A DNA stretch of 64,000 nucleotides from Spirochaetales bacterium (lineage in GTDB: Bacteria; Spirochaetota; Leptospiria; Leptospirales; Leptonemataceae): positions 81,932-145,931 of the forward strand of contig JACKOY010000010.1 of NCBI GenBank assembly GCA_024233935.1, given 5' to 3'. Shown one piece after another: positions 1 to 8,344 of this stretch. The position numbers were made by a program, and so were the translations under genes. Each line of letters opens with the position of its first letter. Within the stretch, counting starts at the first letter, position 1. The notes under the pieces are model-generated. The model searched no databases, was not told the origin of the DNA, and saw nothing but the letters and a program-made list of their open reading frames with translations.

Positions 1-456
1 GTAATCCTCGTAATCGGCCCCGAACTTGCCTTTCAGGAAATGCTCTTCGGCTGCGATGATCGCCGCGTAATTCAAATAAAAGAAAAGCAAGACCGGAAAA
101 TAGTAGAGTATGTCTATAAAGACGATTGCGCCGGTGACGATGAGTAGATTGCCCACATACATGGGATTGCGGGTGTGCGCGAAAAGACCCCGTCGCACCA
201 CGGTCTCGGCGCTGATCTTCTTGCCGACACCGCCGCGCTTTATGTAGGCCAGGCCGATCGTGACGATGCGCACCAATTGACCGAGGGCTGCAATGGCCAA
301 TCCAGCGGCGCTGAGAATTCTGCCGATTGTTTCGTCGCCCGCGCCGGGCAGGCCATAAATCAGCAGCCCAAAGGCAACCAGGATCGTGATTGTGAAAATG
401 GTGTCGCGCCAGCGAAAGATGAAGTTTCCGTAAGAGATCAGAATTGAAGAGTTCAT
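1..456 (-). CDS. Isoprenylcysteine carboxyl methyltransferase / phospholipid methyltransferase family protein (partial)
   Basis: The reading frame starts at ATG 456 and runs off the left edge, so only the first 152 residues are visible. It shows several hydrophobic segments (about residues 20-40, 45-70, 100-135) and the family signature RNPMYVGN at residues 96-103, followed by EEHFLKGKFGADYEDY at the visible end, which matches the conserved C-terminal E...FG..Y..Y pattern of ICMT/PEMT-like integral-membrane SAM methyltransferases. The substrate (prenylcysteine, phospholipid amine or another acceptor) cannot be told from this fragment. The start codon overlaps the stop of the upstream CmoA-like gene as ATGA, so the two are translationally coupled. 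Confidence 0.85.
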   Translation of the reverse strand, partial: MNSSILISYGNFIFRWRDTIFTITILVAFGLLIYGLPGAGDETIGRILSAAGLAIAALGQLVRIVTIGLAYIKRGGVGKKISAETVVRRGLFAHTRNPMYVGNLLIVTGAIVFIDILYYFPVLLFFYLNYAAIIAAEEHFLKGKFGADYEDY

Positions 457-1175
457 TTGATAGCGAAGAAGCCCTCGAAGCACAAATATTTGAAGATGCT
501 CATGATATCCTTGAAACCAGCCCGCGTCATGAGGTCGATGTTGCCCTGGGTCGAAAAGGGCTCCAGCACACCCTTGAGGCTCCGGCTCTTCGCCAGGATC
601 TCATTGCCTTCATAACCGTTGTCTACTTTGAAGTCGTTGTAGAGCTGCGAGACAATGTCCTGAAAGCGGGCGTCCGGCGCACGCACCTTTTCGAACAGTA
701 GAAACGCGCCGCCCCAGTTCAGACTGTTGTAGACCATGTCAAAGAGCTGCTGCCGTCGTCGGGCCGGCACAAACTGCATGGTGTAATAGGCAATAATGAG
801 ATCGGACGATTCGTGTTCGATTTCCGAGAAGTCGGCGGCAATCAGTTCGATGCGCGGTTCCTCCGAGCAACGCTTGCGGGCTTCCTTGATCATGGCTTCT
901 TCGCGGTCCACGCCTACGAAACGAGCCGGTCCGGTGTGTCGGGCCGAGAGCTTGCGCAGAAGTTCACCGGTCGAGCAACCGATGTCGTAGACCGTGCTGT
1001 TATCGAGTACGAAGTAATCGGAGAGTCGCAGGATCAGTTCGTGTCCCTGGGCGTACAGGGGCACCGAACGGCTCACATGCTGGTCGAAGACCACCGGGAC
1101 ATCGCCGCCGAAAGTCCAGGCCTTGCCCGAGACCGTGATCTCGTCACCCACCTTGCCAGGGACCGGATCTGCCAT
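453..1175 (-). CDS. CmoA-like SAM-dependent methyltransferase (carboxy-SAM synthase family)
   Basis: This 240-residue class I methyltransferase has motif I, VYDIGCSTGE, at about residues 62-71 and an acidic loop (VGVDREEAM) after strand 2. The C-terminal FK.xNGYxxNEI...L..V..P.....N..L...AGF pattern resembles CmoA, which makes carboxy-SAM for the cmo5U34 modification of tRNA. I recognise the resemblance from memory of the E. coli protein; no CmoB is in the window, so a related methyltransferase with another substrate remains possible. The frame stays open upstream to 1412, but the extension is proline/arginine-rich and shadow-like; ATG 1175 (MADPVPGK) is the natural start. The stop overlaps the start of the next gene. 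Confidence 0.75.
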   Translation of the reverse strand: MADPVPGKVGDEITVSGKAWTFGGDVPVVFDQHVSRSVPLYAQGHELILRLSDYFVLDNSTVYDIGCSTGELLRKLSARHTGPARFVGVDREEAMIKEARKRCSEEPRIELIAADFSEIEHESSDLIIAYYTMQFVPARRRQQLFDMVYNSLNWGGAFLLFEKVRAPDARFQDIVSQLYNDFKVDNGYEGNEILAKSRSLKGVLEPFSTQGNIDLMTRAGFKDIMSIFKYLCFEGFFAIK

Positions 1176-1550
1176 GGGGACAGTTTCGCGGCCGAAGCGC
1201 GGCCGGCAACGCACTTTTGGAATTGCAGCCGGGTTCGAATCAGGCGTCGTTTTCTGTTGCGGCGCCAGCGTCCGTGCCAGGGCCTTCAGCCAAATAAAGC
1301 ATGGAGGACCGGCATGCGATGCGACCGTGATCGGCCACCGCCCGGCGCACGGCCGGGTCCAGCCAGAAAGATCGTGGCCCCTCGCGGACGGGTGGCGGCG
1401 GAGTGGGGTCATCAGCGCGGTGAAGTTCGTTTGCCATAACCGGTTGCCTGATTACCCCATCGGCCGGTACGGCGGCGGGCTGGAGCATTCGCCGGGCCGG
1501 CGACACCGGGAAGCCATTGACAGCGTCCGCTCCCGAACGGTTTTGAATCC
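1176..1550. other. Intergenic stretch between divergent genes
   Basis: These 375 bases separate the CmoA-like gene from the divergent MoxR operon and should contain both promoters, though I see no convincing -35/-10 pair. A short minus-strand frame (1240-1437, about 65 residues, starting MANELHRADD and rich in proline and charged residues) could be a small gene, but nothing supports it beyond being open. Confidence 0.4.
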
Positions 1551-2381
1551 ATGAGCCGGCTTTTTGGCGGAACCGACCGCTACTACCTGAACTCCGAATT
1601 GGGCGCGATTGTGAACATGGCCATGCGCATGCACCGGCCGTTGCTTCTGACCGGCGAACCCGGGACCGGAAAGACCCAGTTGGCCTTCGAGATCAGCCGT
1701 GAGCTGCGCATGCCGATTGAGGTCTTGAGGGCAAAATCCACAATCCGGGGTGAGGAAAGTTGCTACGTCCAGGATACGGTGCTCCGGTTAAACGATGCCC
1801 GCTTTGGAGGCGCCGATACCGGGCGTGATGTAAACCGGTTCTACGACTACGTCATCTGGGGGCCGATCGGCCGCGCGTTTCGAAGCGACGAACGTGTCGT
1901 ACTGTTGCTCGACGAGATCGACAAGACTGAGTCGGATGTGCAGGATAACCTGCTCGATGTGCTGGAAGAGAACGAGTTTACCATTCGAGAAGTAAACGAC
2001 ATCGTACGCGCCAAACACGCCCCGGTGATCATCATCACGTCAAACGCGAAGCGGGAACTTTCCGATCCCTTTCTGCGGCGTTGTTTCTGCCACCACATTC
2101 CGTTTCCGGAGAGCGATGAGATGCGCAAAATCATCGCGCTGCACTTTCCGAACCTGGCGGAAGACCTGCGCGAGGCAGCTTTGTCCATCTTCTATGATCT
2201 GCGGGCCCGCGGCTATGAAAAGCCCCCCGCCACCAGCGAACTTTTGCAATGGATCGAAGCCCTCCTGCACGACGGCGTCTCCCCGGCCGCTTTACAGGAC
2301 CACTTTCCTGGCGAGCTACCGTACCCGGGTGTGCTTCTGAAGCGGACCGCAGATTTTCTTGCATTCCGCGAGAATCGTTAA
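1551..2381 (+). CDS. MoxR-family AAA+ ATPase
   Basis: The 276-residue protein has a Walker A motif GEPGTGKT at residues 35-42, a Walker B motif VVLLLDEIDK at about 116-125, and a sensor-1-like IIITSNAKREL followed by an arginine-finger candidate in DPFLRRC, typical of MoxR-type AAA+ ATPases. MoxR proteins generally act as chaperone-like partners of VWA-domain proteins, and the next gene, 12 bases downstream, encodes exactly such a protein, so they are almost certainly an operon and a functional pair. The client is unknown. Only a short insert (residues 85-100) departs from the compact AAA core. Cytoplasmic; no signal or membrane segment. Confidence 0.88.
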   Translation: MSRLFGGTDRYYLNSELGAIVNMAMRMHRPLLLTGEPGTGKTQLAFEISRELRMPIEVLRAKSTIRGEESCYVQDTVLRLNDARFGGADTGRDVNRFYDYVIWGPIGRAFRSDERVVLLLDEIDKTESDVQDNLLDVLEENEFTIREVNDIVRAKHAPVIIITSNAKRELSDPFLRRCFCHHIPFPESDEMRKIIALHFPNLAEDLREAALSIFYDLRARGYEKPPATSELLQWIEALLHDGVSPAALQDHFPGELPYPGVLLKRTADFLAFRENR

Positions 2382-2393
2382 AGCGGAATTGCC

Positions 2394-3596
2394 ATGTTCA
2401 TCGCGTTCATAAGAATGCTCCGCCGGTACGGAATTTCCGTGGGTATGGGCGATGTGCTGCGCTTCTATCGCGGCCTGCGGGATGGCCTGGCGAAGAGCGT
2501 GGACGAACTTTTTTTGTTCGCCCGACTCTGCTTCGTGCGCCGGGTGGAAGAGTACGATGCCTACGAGCGGGCCTTCCTGTCTTACTTTATGGGGGTCGAG
2601 CTCCCGCCGGTTGCTCCGGGCGATCCGGAGCTCCTGCATACGCGCCAGTTTCAGGAATGGTTACGTTCTGCAGTGGCGCGGGGTGAGATCCAGCCGGTTT
2701 CTCAAAACCTGTCCCCCGAAGAACTCATGCGCCGTTTCTGGGAAACGGTTCGATCTCAGACCGAAGCCCACCACGGCGGTAACCGCTGGGTGGGCACCGG
2801 CGGTACCTCACCCTTCGGACATTCGGGCCACGCCGATCGCGGCGTACGCGTGTTCGGAGATTCCAGCCGTAAAAGCGCGGTCAAAGTCTTCGGGGATCGA
2901 CGTTATGTGGACTACTCTGCGGACCGTTCCCTGCATTCGGGGCCCCATGGAAACATTCGTCAGGCTCTGGAAAGCCTGAAGCGTCTGCAACCGGCCGGTG
3001 CCCCGGTCGAGCTCAATCTTGAAGAGACCATCTATCGTACGGCTAAAAACGGCGGCGAGATTGACCTTGTTTTCGAGCGCGAGCTGAAAGACCGTTTGAA
3101 GTTGATGCTGTTTCTGGACAACGGCGGCACTTCCATGTTGCCCCACGTGGACGTTACGCGGTCCCTATTTCAGCGTATCCAGGGCCGTTTTCGTCGACTT
3201 TCGACCTATTACTTCCATAATACGGTATATGAGTCGGTGTATCGGGATGCGGCCCGGCGCCAACCGGTGACCGTGCAGAGCCTTTTGAGTGAGGACCCCG
3301 AAACCCGGGTGATCTTTCTGGGCGACGCGATTATGGGGCCCCAGGAACTTTCCTCACCCTACGGCTCCATTGACCCCCGCGACGAATGTCACGAGCCATC
3401 CCTGAGCACTCTTACACGGCTGCGCGATCGTTTTCAACGTTGTGTATGGTTAAACCCCATCTCCCGGGAATGGTGGCAGGGCCGGGCGGCCTGGAGCCTG
3501 GAGCGCATCCGCGAGATTTTTCCCATGGAGGACATGACTCCCGGGGGCATCCGCCGGGCAGTTCAAATCCTGAACTCGGGAACGAGGCGTCCCTGA
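2394..3596 (+). CDS. CoxE-like VWA domain protein
   Basis: This 400-residue soluble protein has a helical N-terminal half (residues 1-120) and a C-terminal VWA-type domain from about residue 230. The first MIDAS position reads LFLDNGGTSML (D242), instead of the canonical DxSxS; the later parts, FLGDAIMG and VWLNPIS, are typical of the CoxE-like group paired with MoxR ATPases. From memory, relatives often carry DVGGSM here, so the loss of the first serine may be a trait of the group rather than decay, but metal binding is uncertain. It probably works with the upstream ATPase in remodelling or metal insertion of an unidentified protein complex. Confidence 0.8.
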   Translation: MFIAFIRMLRRYGISVGMGDVLRFYRGLRDGLAKSVDELFLFARLCFVRRVEEYDAYERAFLSYFMGVELPPVAPGDPELLHTRQFQEWLRSAVARGEIQPVSQNLSPEELMRRFWETVRSQTEAHHGGNRWVGTGGTSPFGHSGHADRGVRVFGDSSRKSAVKVFGDRRYVDYSADRSLHSGPHGNIRQALESLKRLQPAGAPVELNLEETIYRTAKNGGEIDLVFERELKDRLKLMLFLDNGGTSMLPHVDVTRSLFQRIQGRFRRLSTYYFHNTVYESVYRDAARRQPVTVQSLLSEDPETRVIFLGDAIMGPQELSSPYGSIDPRDECHEPSLSTLTRLRDRFQRCVWLNPISREWWQGRAAWSLERIREIFPMEDMTPGGIRRAVQILNSGTRRP

Positions 3597-3809
3597 CGGT
3601 GTCGGGCAATGGCCATGCGGCTCTGGTCTGCCGGTAGCGGGAGGGCTCGCAGCGGTTTTCGGTTTCTAAGGCGCGTAAATTGTGCTCTGGCTGTTTTTCG
3701 CCCGCCCCATAAAAAGCATTTGATGGCAAACCTGAAGGCGGAAAACTATGCGTGGGTGGACGGCGTTCGTACGTTTTTTAAAGCGAAGCAGCCTGCGGGG
3801 AGTTCTTGA

Positions 3810-5648
3810 ATGAGTAGCGCATCTGACCGGGACAGCTCCGAGTTTCACCTTTCCCGCCTGACCATTGGGACCAAGCTGATGCTGATCATCAGCGCGATCA
3901 TCGGTGTTGCACTGATTGCGATGATTGCGATTGCGACCTACTTCTTCAAGAACGACAACACGGTCCGCATTCAGGAAACGAACATTGACCTCAATCGGGT
4001 TTACGCCCGCAATCTGGAATACACGTTGCAGGCCATTGCCCGGAACGTACGACTGGTCGCCTCGGTAATTGACCGCTATCCCAACGCGCGGGGCACTGTA
4101 GAAGATCGGGTCTTCGAAAATAACGAGAACCTGATTTTCGTCGGTGTGTATGAAGGCAATCAGCTCGCCCAGAAAAATCGTATTGTAAATCCAGATTTCT
4201 TAATTGAGCACGACCTCGTTACCGGCGACATCGCGGGCCTTACGGCGCGCTACGCCGAACAGTTCCGGAGATCCCTGGCCGGCCAGATGGTTATCGTGAA
4301 TGTCAGCCCGGGTTTTCGATTGCCCCTCGTCGGAATGAGTTTTCCGTACGACAGCAATCGCGGAGGCAATCGCGTCATCGTTGCTTTCTTTCACATGGAT
4401 GTAATCCTGGGGCCTTTTCAGACTTCAGGCATTCGCGAAACGTTCATGGTCAGCGATGATGGCACAGTGGTCGCGCATTCGGACATTTCGATCGTGCTGG
4501 AAGGCGCGCGACTGAATCAGCTGGGCATTGTTCAGGCGATGCAGGAAAGCGCCTTCGACAACGGCCAGATGAGTTACGAAGATGCCGAGGGAAATCGTTT
4601 CCTGGGCGCGTTCCATAAGATCGAGTTCGCCGGACTGGGCATCGTCTCGACGGTGGCCGAAGACAAGGCGTTCCAGGCCGTTTACCAGATTCAACGGTGG
4701 AATAGCTATCTAACGGTGGTCTTCATCTGCCTCGCAATCCTCGGACTCTTTTTCTATTCCCGACAGCTTACCAGACCCATCCTCAAACTCGTTCGGGCCG
4801 CGCGCCAGATTGAGGTGGGCAACTATGCGGTCGCCGTTGTGCCGGAATATCGCGATGAGATCGGTTTGCTTACCAATAGCTTCAATCAGATGAGCATTGG
4901 TCTGCAGGAGCGCGAGAACCTGAAAGATAGCTTCGGCAAATTCGTGAACCGCGAGATTGCCGAGATGTCGATGGCCGGCAAACTTTCGCTGGGGGGCGAA
5001 CGCAAAGAGTGCGCGATTTTCTTCTCTGACATCCGCGGGTTTACTTCCATGTCGGAGAAGCTACGGCCGGAGGAGGTCGTGGAGTTCTTAAACGAATACT
5101 TCACCGAAATGGTTCGTTGCGTAAACGAGAGCGGCGGAGTCGTGGATAAGTTCATCGGGGACGCGATTATGGCCACATGGGGCGCCCTGCGTACTACCGG
5201 TCACGATACCCAGAGCGCCATCGATGCCGCACTGATGATGCGTCAGGCTCTGATTCGCTTCAACCGTGGTCGGGGTACCGCGCGCAGGCCGATTATCCAT
5301 ATCGGCGCGGGCATCAATGCCGGGCCGGTAATTGCGGGCCAGATTGGTTCCGAAGAGCGGCTGGAATACACTGTCATCGGAGACGCCGTGAACCTGGCTT
5401 CACGGGTTGAGTCGCTGACCAAATCGTATGGTGTCGACATCCTTATTACAGATTTCGCCTACGCCCACGTGCGCGGCCTGTATAGCGTCGAACGTATGGA
5501 CGAAGTGCGCGTAAAAGGAAAATCGCAGCCCGTTACAGTGTACGCCGTGCTTGGTCGTCAGGATGACAGGTCGACTCCGGCCACCATCAAAGACCTGCGC
5601 AAAATGATCGGCATCGACTGGAAAAAAGTGGCGAAGGCCAAATCCTGA
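3810..5648 (+). CDS. Membrane-bound class III adenylate/guanylate cyclase with extracytoplasmic sensor and HAMP domain
   Basis: The 612-residue protein has a transmembrane helix at about 21-46, a dCache-like periplasmic sensor of about 250 residues, a second helix at about 299-318, a HAMP linker, and a class III cyclase domain (about 395-590). Catalytic metal ligands are visible in FFSDIRGF and in FIGDAIMA, the transition-state Arg in AVNLASR, and the purine-selecting Lys (VDKFIGD) and Thr (EYTVIGD), a pair compatible with ATP; cAMP synthesis is therefore the likelier activity. It is one base upstream of a FecR-domain gene, suggesting that cyclase and envelope proteins are co-expressed. A 213-base leader (3597-3809) with no gene precedes it. 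Confidence 0.93.
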   Translation: MSSASDRDSSEFHLSRLTIGTKLMLIISAIIGVALIAMIAIATYFFKNDNTVRIQETNIDLNRVYARNLEYTLQAIARNVRLVASVIDRYPNARGTVEDRVFENNENLIFVGVYEGNQLAQKNRIVNPDFLIEHDLVTGDIAGLTARYAEQFRRSLAGQMVIVNVSPGFRLPLVGMSFPYDSNRGGNRVIVAFFHMDVILGPFQTSGIRETFMVSDDGTVVAHSDISIVLEGARLNQLGIVQAMQESAFDNGQMSYEDAEGNRFLGAFHKIEFAGLGIVSTVAEDKAFQAVYQIQRWNSYLTVVFICLAILGLFFYSRQLTRPILKLVRAARQIEVGNYAVAVVPEYRDEIGLLTNSFNQMSIGLQERENLKDSFGKFVNREIAEMSMAGKLSLGGERKECAIFFSDIRGFTSMSEKLRPEEVVEFLNEYFTEMVRCVNESGGVVDKFIGDAIMATWGALRTTGHDTQSAIDAALMMRQALIRFNRGRGTARRPIIHIGAGINAGPVIAGQIGSEERLEYTVIGDAVNLASRVESLTKSYGVDILITDFAYAHVRGLYSVERMDEVRVKGKSQPVTVYAVLGRQDDRSTPATIKDLRKMIGIDWKKVAKAKS

Positions 5649-5649
5649 T

Positions 5650-7353
5650 ATGCGCTTCATTCGTTACCTGCTCTTCTCGGACTGGCGCGTGCCCACCCTG
5701 CTGGGTGTGATCATTGCCATCTTCCTGCTTCTGTTCTACCTGGATTACACCCGCACCGTCGACATCGGGGATCGGGAAGTCATCGGTTTCATTCGTTACC
5801 GAAACAACATTGTGCAGCGACGTTTCTCGGACCAGGTGATCTGGAGCAATCTGCAAAACGAGAGCCCCCTCACGGACGAAGACACGATTCGGTCTGCCAA
5901 CCTTTCGGACGCCGAGATCCACCTGAACGACGGTACGGTGATTCGTATTGATGAAAACTCGATGTTCTTTCTCGACCTTTCCGGCGGACGACCCACGATC
6001 AACTTTCAGGGCGGCACGCTGGAGATAGCGCGGGGCACCAACGGAAACGGGGAAGCGAGTGATCTTCTGATTCAAACCGCTCAGGGTGAACTCAGTGTGG
6101 CCGATTCGGACCTGCGGCTGGAGGCGGGGGAGGCCGGAGTCAATGTCCAGGTCAACCGCGGCGAGGCCCGCTTCGAAAGCAACGGTGAGACGCACACGGT
6201 GGGCCAGTTCGAGCGGGCCCAAATCGATTCTTCTGGAGTCTCCGTACGGGAAGTCAATCTCCGCCTGCGTTCGCCGGCCCACCAGCAACTGATCGCCGGG
6301 ACCGGAAACCAGATCCGGGTCGACTTCAGCTGGCAGATTGCGGGCGACTACCGGCCGATTACTTTCGAGCTCGCACGGCAAAGGTCCTTCTCGCACATCG
6401 ACCGGAGCTCCACGGTAAACGCCACCGGCACCACGGTGGCCCTGGCTCCCGGAACCTACTTCTGGCGCATTCGGGGCCGCAATCAAAGCACCGGGCGCAC
6501 CGAAGAAAGCGAGATACGCAAACTGATCGTGGCGCAGAATTCGAATCTGGCGCTCGTGGCTCCGGCAAACGGGGCCGAAGTGACGTACGTGGAGCAGTCG
6601 CCGCCGGTTCATTTCCGATGGACCGCAAGTGATCTGGCGGGTTCCTATACTTTTCGCCTGGCCACCGATCCCGCATTGAATACTGTCGTGCGCGAAGAGA
6701 CCACGAGCACGACTGCACTCGCGGTCAGCAATCTGGCCCCGGGTGTTTACTATTGGCGGGTTACAACTCGTCCCTCGATTGAAGGTGTAAGCCCCGTCGC
6801 GAGTCCGGTTTTTCGTTTTTCGCTCGGCCAGCGTTCGTCCTACGCTCCGCCGGTTGCTCTGCGCCCGGTTGGAGAAACCTTCGCCCAGCCGGCGATCGCA
6901 ACAAGTGGTATCGCCTTTGACTGGCAGGGCGCCAGCGAGTTTCAGAGCTTTGATCTTCAGGTGAGCAGCGATCCCGGTTTTACGGCGATCGTGATCGAAA
7001 GAACAGTTTCGAACCGTTCGTCTTATCTCAGTCGGGAAGCGCTGGCCAATGGCACCTATTACTGGCGCGTGCGTGGTCGCTCCGCCTCGGGCCAGACGAG
7101 CGCTTATTCGGCCCCGCGTAGTTTCCAGGTGGCGGGTGGTCCACGGACGGCCCGGGAAGACGCCGATGGCAGAGATGCGCGTGAGGGAACCGACCAGCAG
7201 GACGCCGATCGCGGTGATACGACTCGAGATACTACCCGGGACCAGCGTGACCAGAATCGCACGGACCAGCAGAGAGACGACCGGGTGCCGTTGGAAGAAG
7301 TGCGACCGGATGACATTGAATTTATTTCGCCCGAGGAGATTTACAAGCCGTGA
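5650..7353 (+). CDS. FecR-domain protein with fibronectin-III-like repeats
   Basis: The 567-residue protein carries an N-terminal membrane anchor (about 17-33), a FecR-like region (about 75-190, with the DGTVIRIDENS and QGGTLEI strands typical of the family), then three beta-sandwich repeats of about 90 residues, each ending in a YFWRIRG/YYWRV motif (near residues 270, 370 and 470), and a highly charged, Asp/Arg/Gln-rich tail (about 500-567). FecR domains sense or bind in the periplasm; the repeats suggest protein or glycan binding at the envelope. It begins one base after the cyclase gene and its stop overlaps the next start (GTGA), so all three form one transcription unit. Confidence 0.85.
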   Translation: MRFIRYLLFSDWRVPTLLGVIIAIFLLLFYLDYTRTVDIGDREVIGFIRYRNNIVQRRFSDQVIWSNLQNESPLTDEDTIRSANLSDAEIHLNDGTVIRIDENSMFFLDLSGGRPTINFQGGTLEIARGTNGNGEASDLLIQTAQGELSVADSDLRLEAGEAGVNVQVNRGEARFESNGETHTVGQFERAQIDSSGVSVREVNLRLRSPAHQQLIAGTGNQIRVDFSWQIAGDYRPITFELARQRSFSHIDRSSTVNATGTTVALAPGTYFWRIRGRNQSTGRTEESEIRKLIVAQNSNLALVAPANGAEVTYVEQSPPVHFRWTASDLAGSYTFRLATDPALNTVVREETTSTTALAVSNLAPGVYYWRVTTRPSIEGVSPVASPVFRFSLGQRSSYAPPVALRPVGETFAQPAIATSGIAFDWQGASEFQSFDLQVSSDPGFTAIVIERTVSNRSSYLSREALANGTYYWRVRGRSASGQTSAYSAPRSFQVAGGPRTAREDADGRDAREGTDQQDADRGDTTRDTTRDQRDQNRTDQQRDDRVPLEEVRPDDIEFISPEEIYKP

Positions 7354-8321
7354 GTCGAAAAACCGCGCGCATCGGGCTTGCGCTGATTGTCCTGGTGTTT
7401 CTTGCGGTGGTCGCGCTCTTTGCGCAACCCGAAGGGGACGATTACGTCATCTGGAGGCCGATCGCGGGCGCCGCCGCGTATCGCATTCAGATCCGAAATC
7501 AGGATGGCGAGATTGTTACCGACCAGCGCGTGGCCGATCCCTGGCATCGCGTTGTCGCCGGTTACGGCAGTTATGAGGTGCGCGTGGCGCCTTTGAACGC
7601 CGCCGGCGAGGTCGCGGTTTGGTCGCGCTGGAGACCGCTGCGGGTTATCCAGGTGCGCGAACCGGGTCTGGACACATCGGGCGGCCCGGTCGTCGTGGCC
7701 CGAACCGGCGGCCGCCAGCAGATTGCGGTGCGGGGCACGAACTTTCTGCCTGCGACGCGGGTTCGCATTGAAAACGAACGCGATCAGATTCCTGTTACCG
7801 GTACCCGCGCTTCAGAAGACGGACGGCAACTCGTAATTGAGGCCGACCTTTCGAATGCGCCGGTCGGCAATTACGATCTGGTCGTAGAAAATCCGTACGA
7901 GCGGCGGCGCGTGGAGCGCAACTTCATTGTTGTACGTTCCGGGGAGTCGGCCGGTACCCACTTCAATGACAGCCTCGATGAGTATCGTCGTTACATAGCT
8001 TCCCTCGACCGTTGTGGCCCCTACGCTTCTCCGGACCCTATCGTGAGCAACTGCCATCCCGGATTTGCGACGCTGAATCTGCGTGACCCGGACGGCCGTA
8101 ATCTCTATTACTTTCTGAAACTTGAGGCGCGTAACGTGTACGATCGCCAGCGTGGTTACGATTATTTCTCCGAGCATTGCGCGCCCGCCTTTAGACCGGC
8201 GCGCGAACTCATCGGGCAGCGTCTGGAGCAGAATCCGCGGGACTACACCCCTCGCGAGCGCGAGCGTATGCGGGGAATGCTGGATCAAATGGCGAACTGT
8301 CGCGCGCCGCATTCGCATTAA
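7350..8321 (+). CDS. Secreted FN3/TIG-like envelope protein
   Basis: This 323-residue product starts with GTG 7350, overlapping the preceding stop. A signal peptide (residues 8-25) ends in FAQPEG; next come a fibronectin-like segment (YVIWRPI...YEVRVAPLN) resembling the repeats of the upstream protein, an IPT/TIG-like beta domain (about 110-195, VRGTNFLPATRVRIE), and a C-terminal helical, cysteine-containing domain (about 200-323, four Cys) that I do not recognise. Likely periplasmic or surface-exposed and a partner of the FecR/FN3 protein. Function unknown. Confidence 0.75.
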   Translation: MSRKTARIGLALIVLVFLAVVALFAQPEGDDYVIWRPIAGAAAYRIQIRNQDGEIVTDQRVADPWHRVVAGYGSYEVRVAPLNAAGEVAVWSRWRPLRVIQVREPGLDTSGGPVVVARTGGRQQIAVRGTNFLPATRVRIENERDQIPVTGTRASEDGRQLVIEADLSNAPVGNYDLVVENPYERRRVERNFIVVRSGESAGTHFNDSLDEYRRYIASLDRCGPYASPDPIVSNCHPGFATLNLRDPDGRNLYYFLKLEARNVYDRQRGYDYFSEHCAPAFRPARELIGQRLEQNPRDYTPRERERMRGMLDQMANCRAPHSH

Positions 8322-8344
8322 GCTGCAGTCCGTGCGAGAAAACC

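Noticed and set aside
1240..1437. Small minus-strand gene before the CmoA-like gene
   Set aside because: Only an open frame of proline-rich sequence, no RBS or family support; recorded as a possibility in the intergenic entry.
3597..3809. Small gene before the cyclase
   Set aside because: Short open frames here have no RBS and encode low-quality sequence; treated as a leader region.
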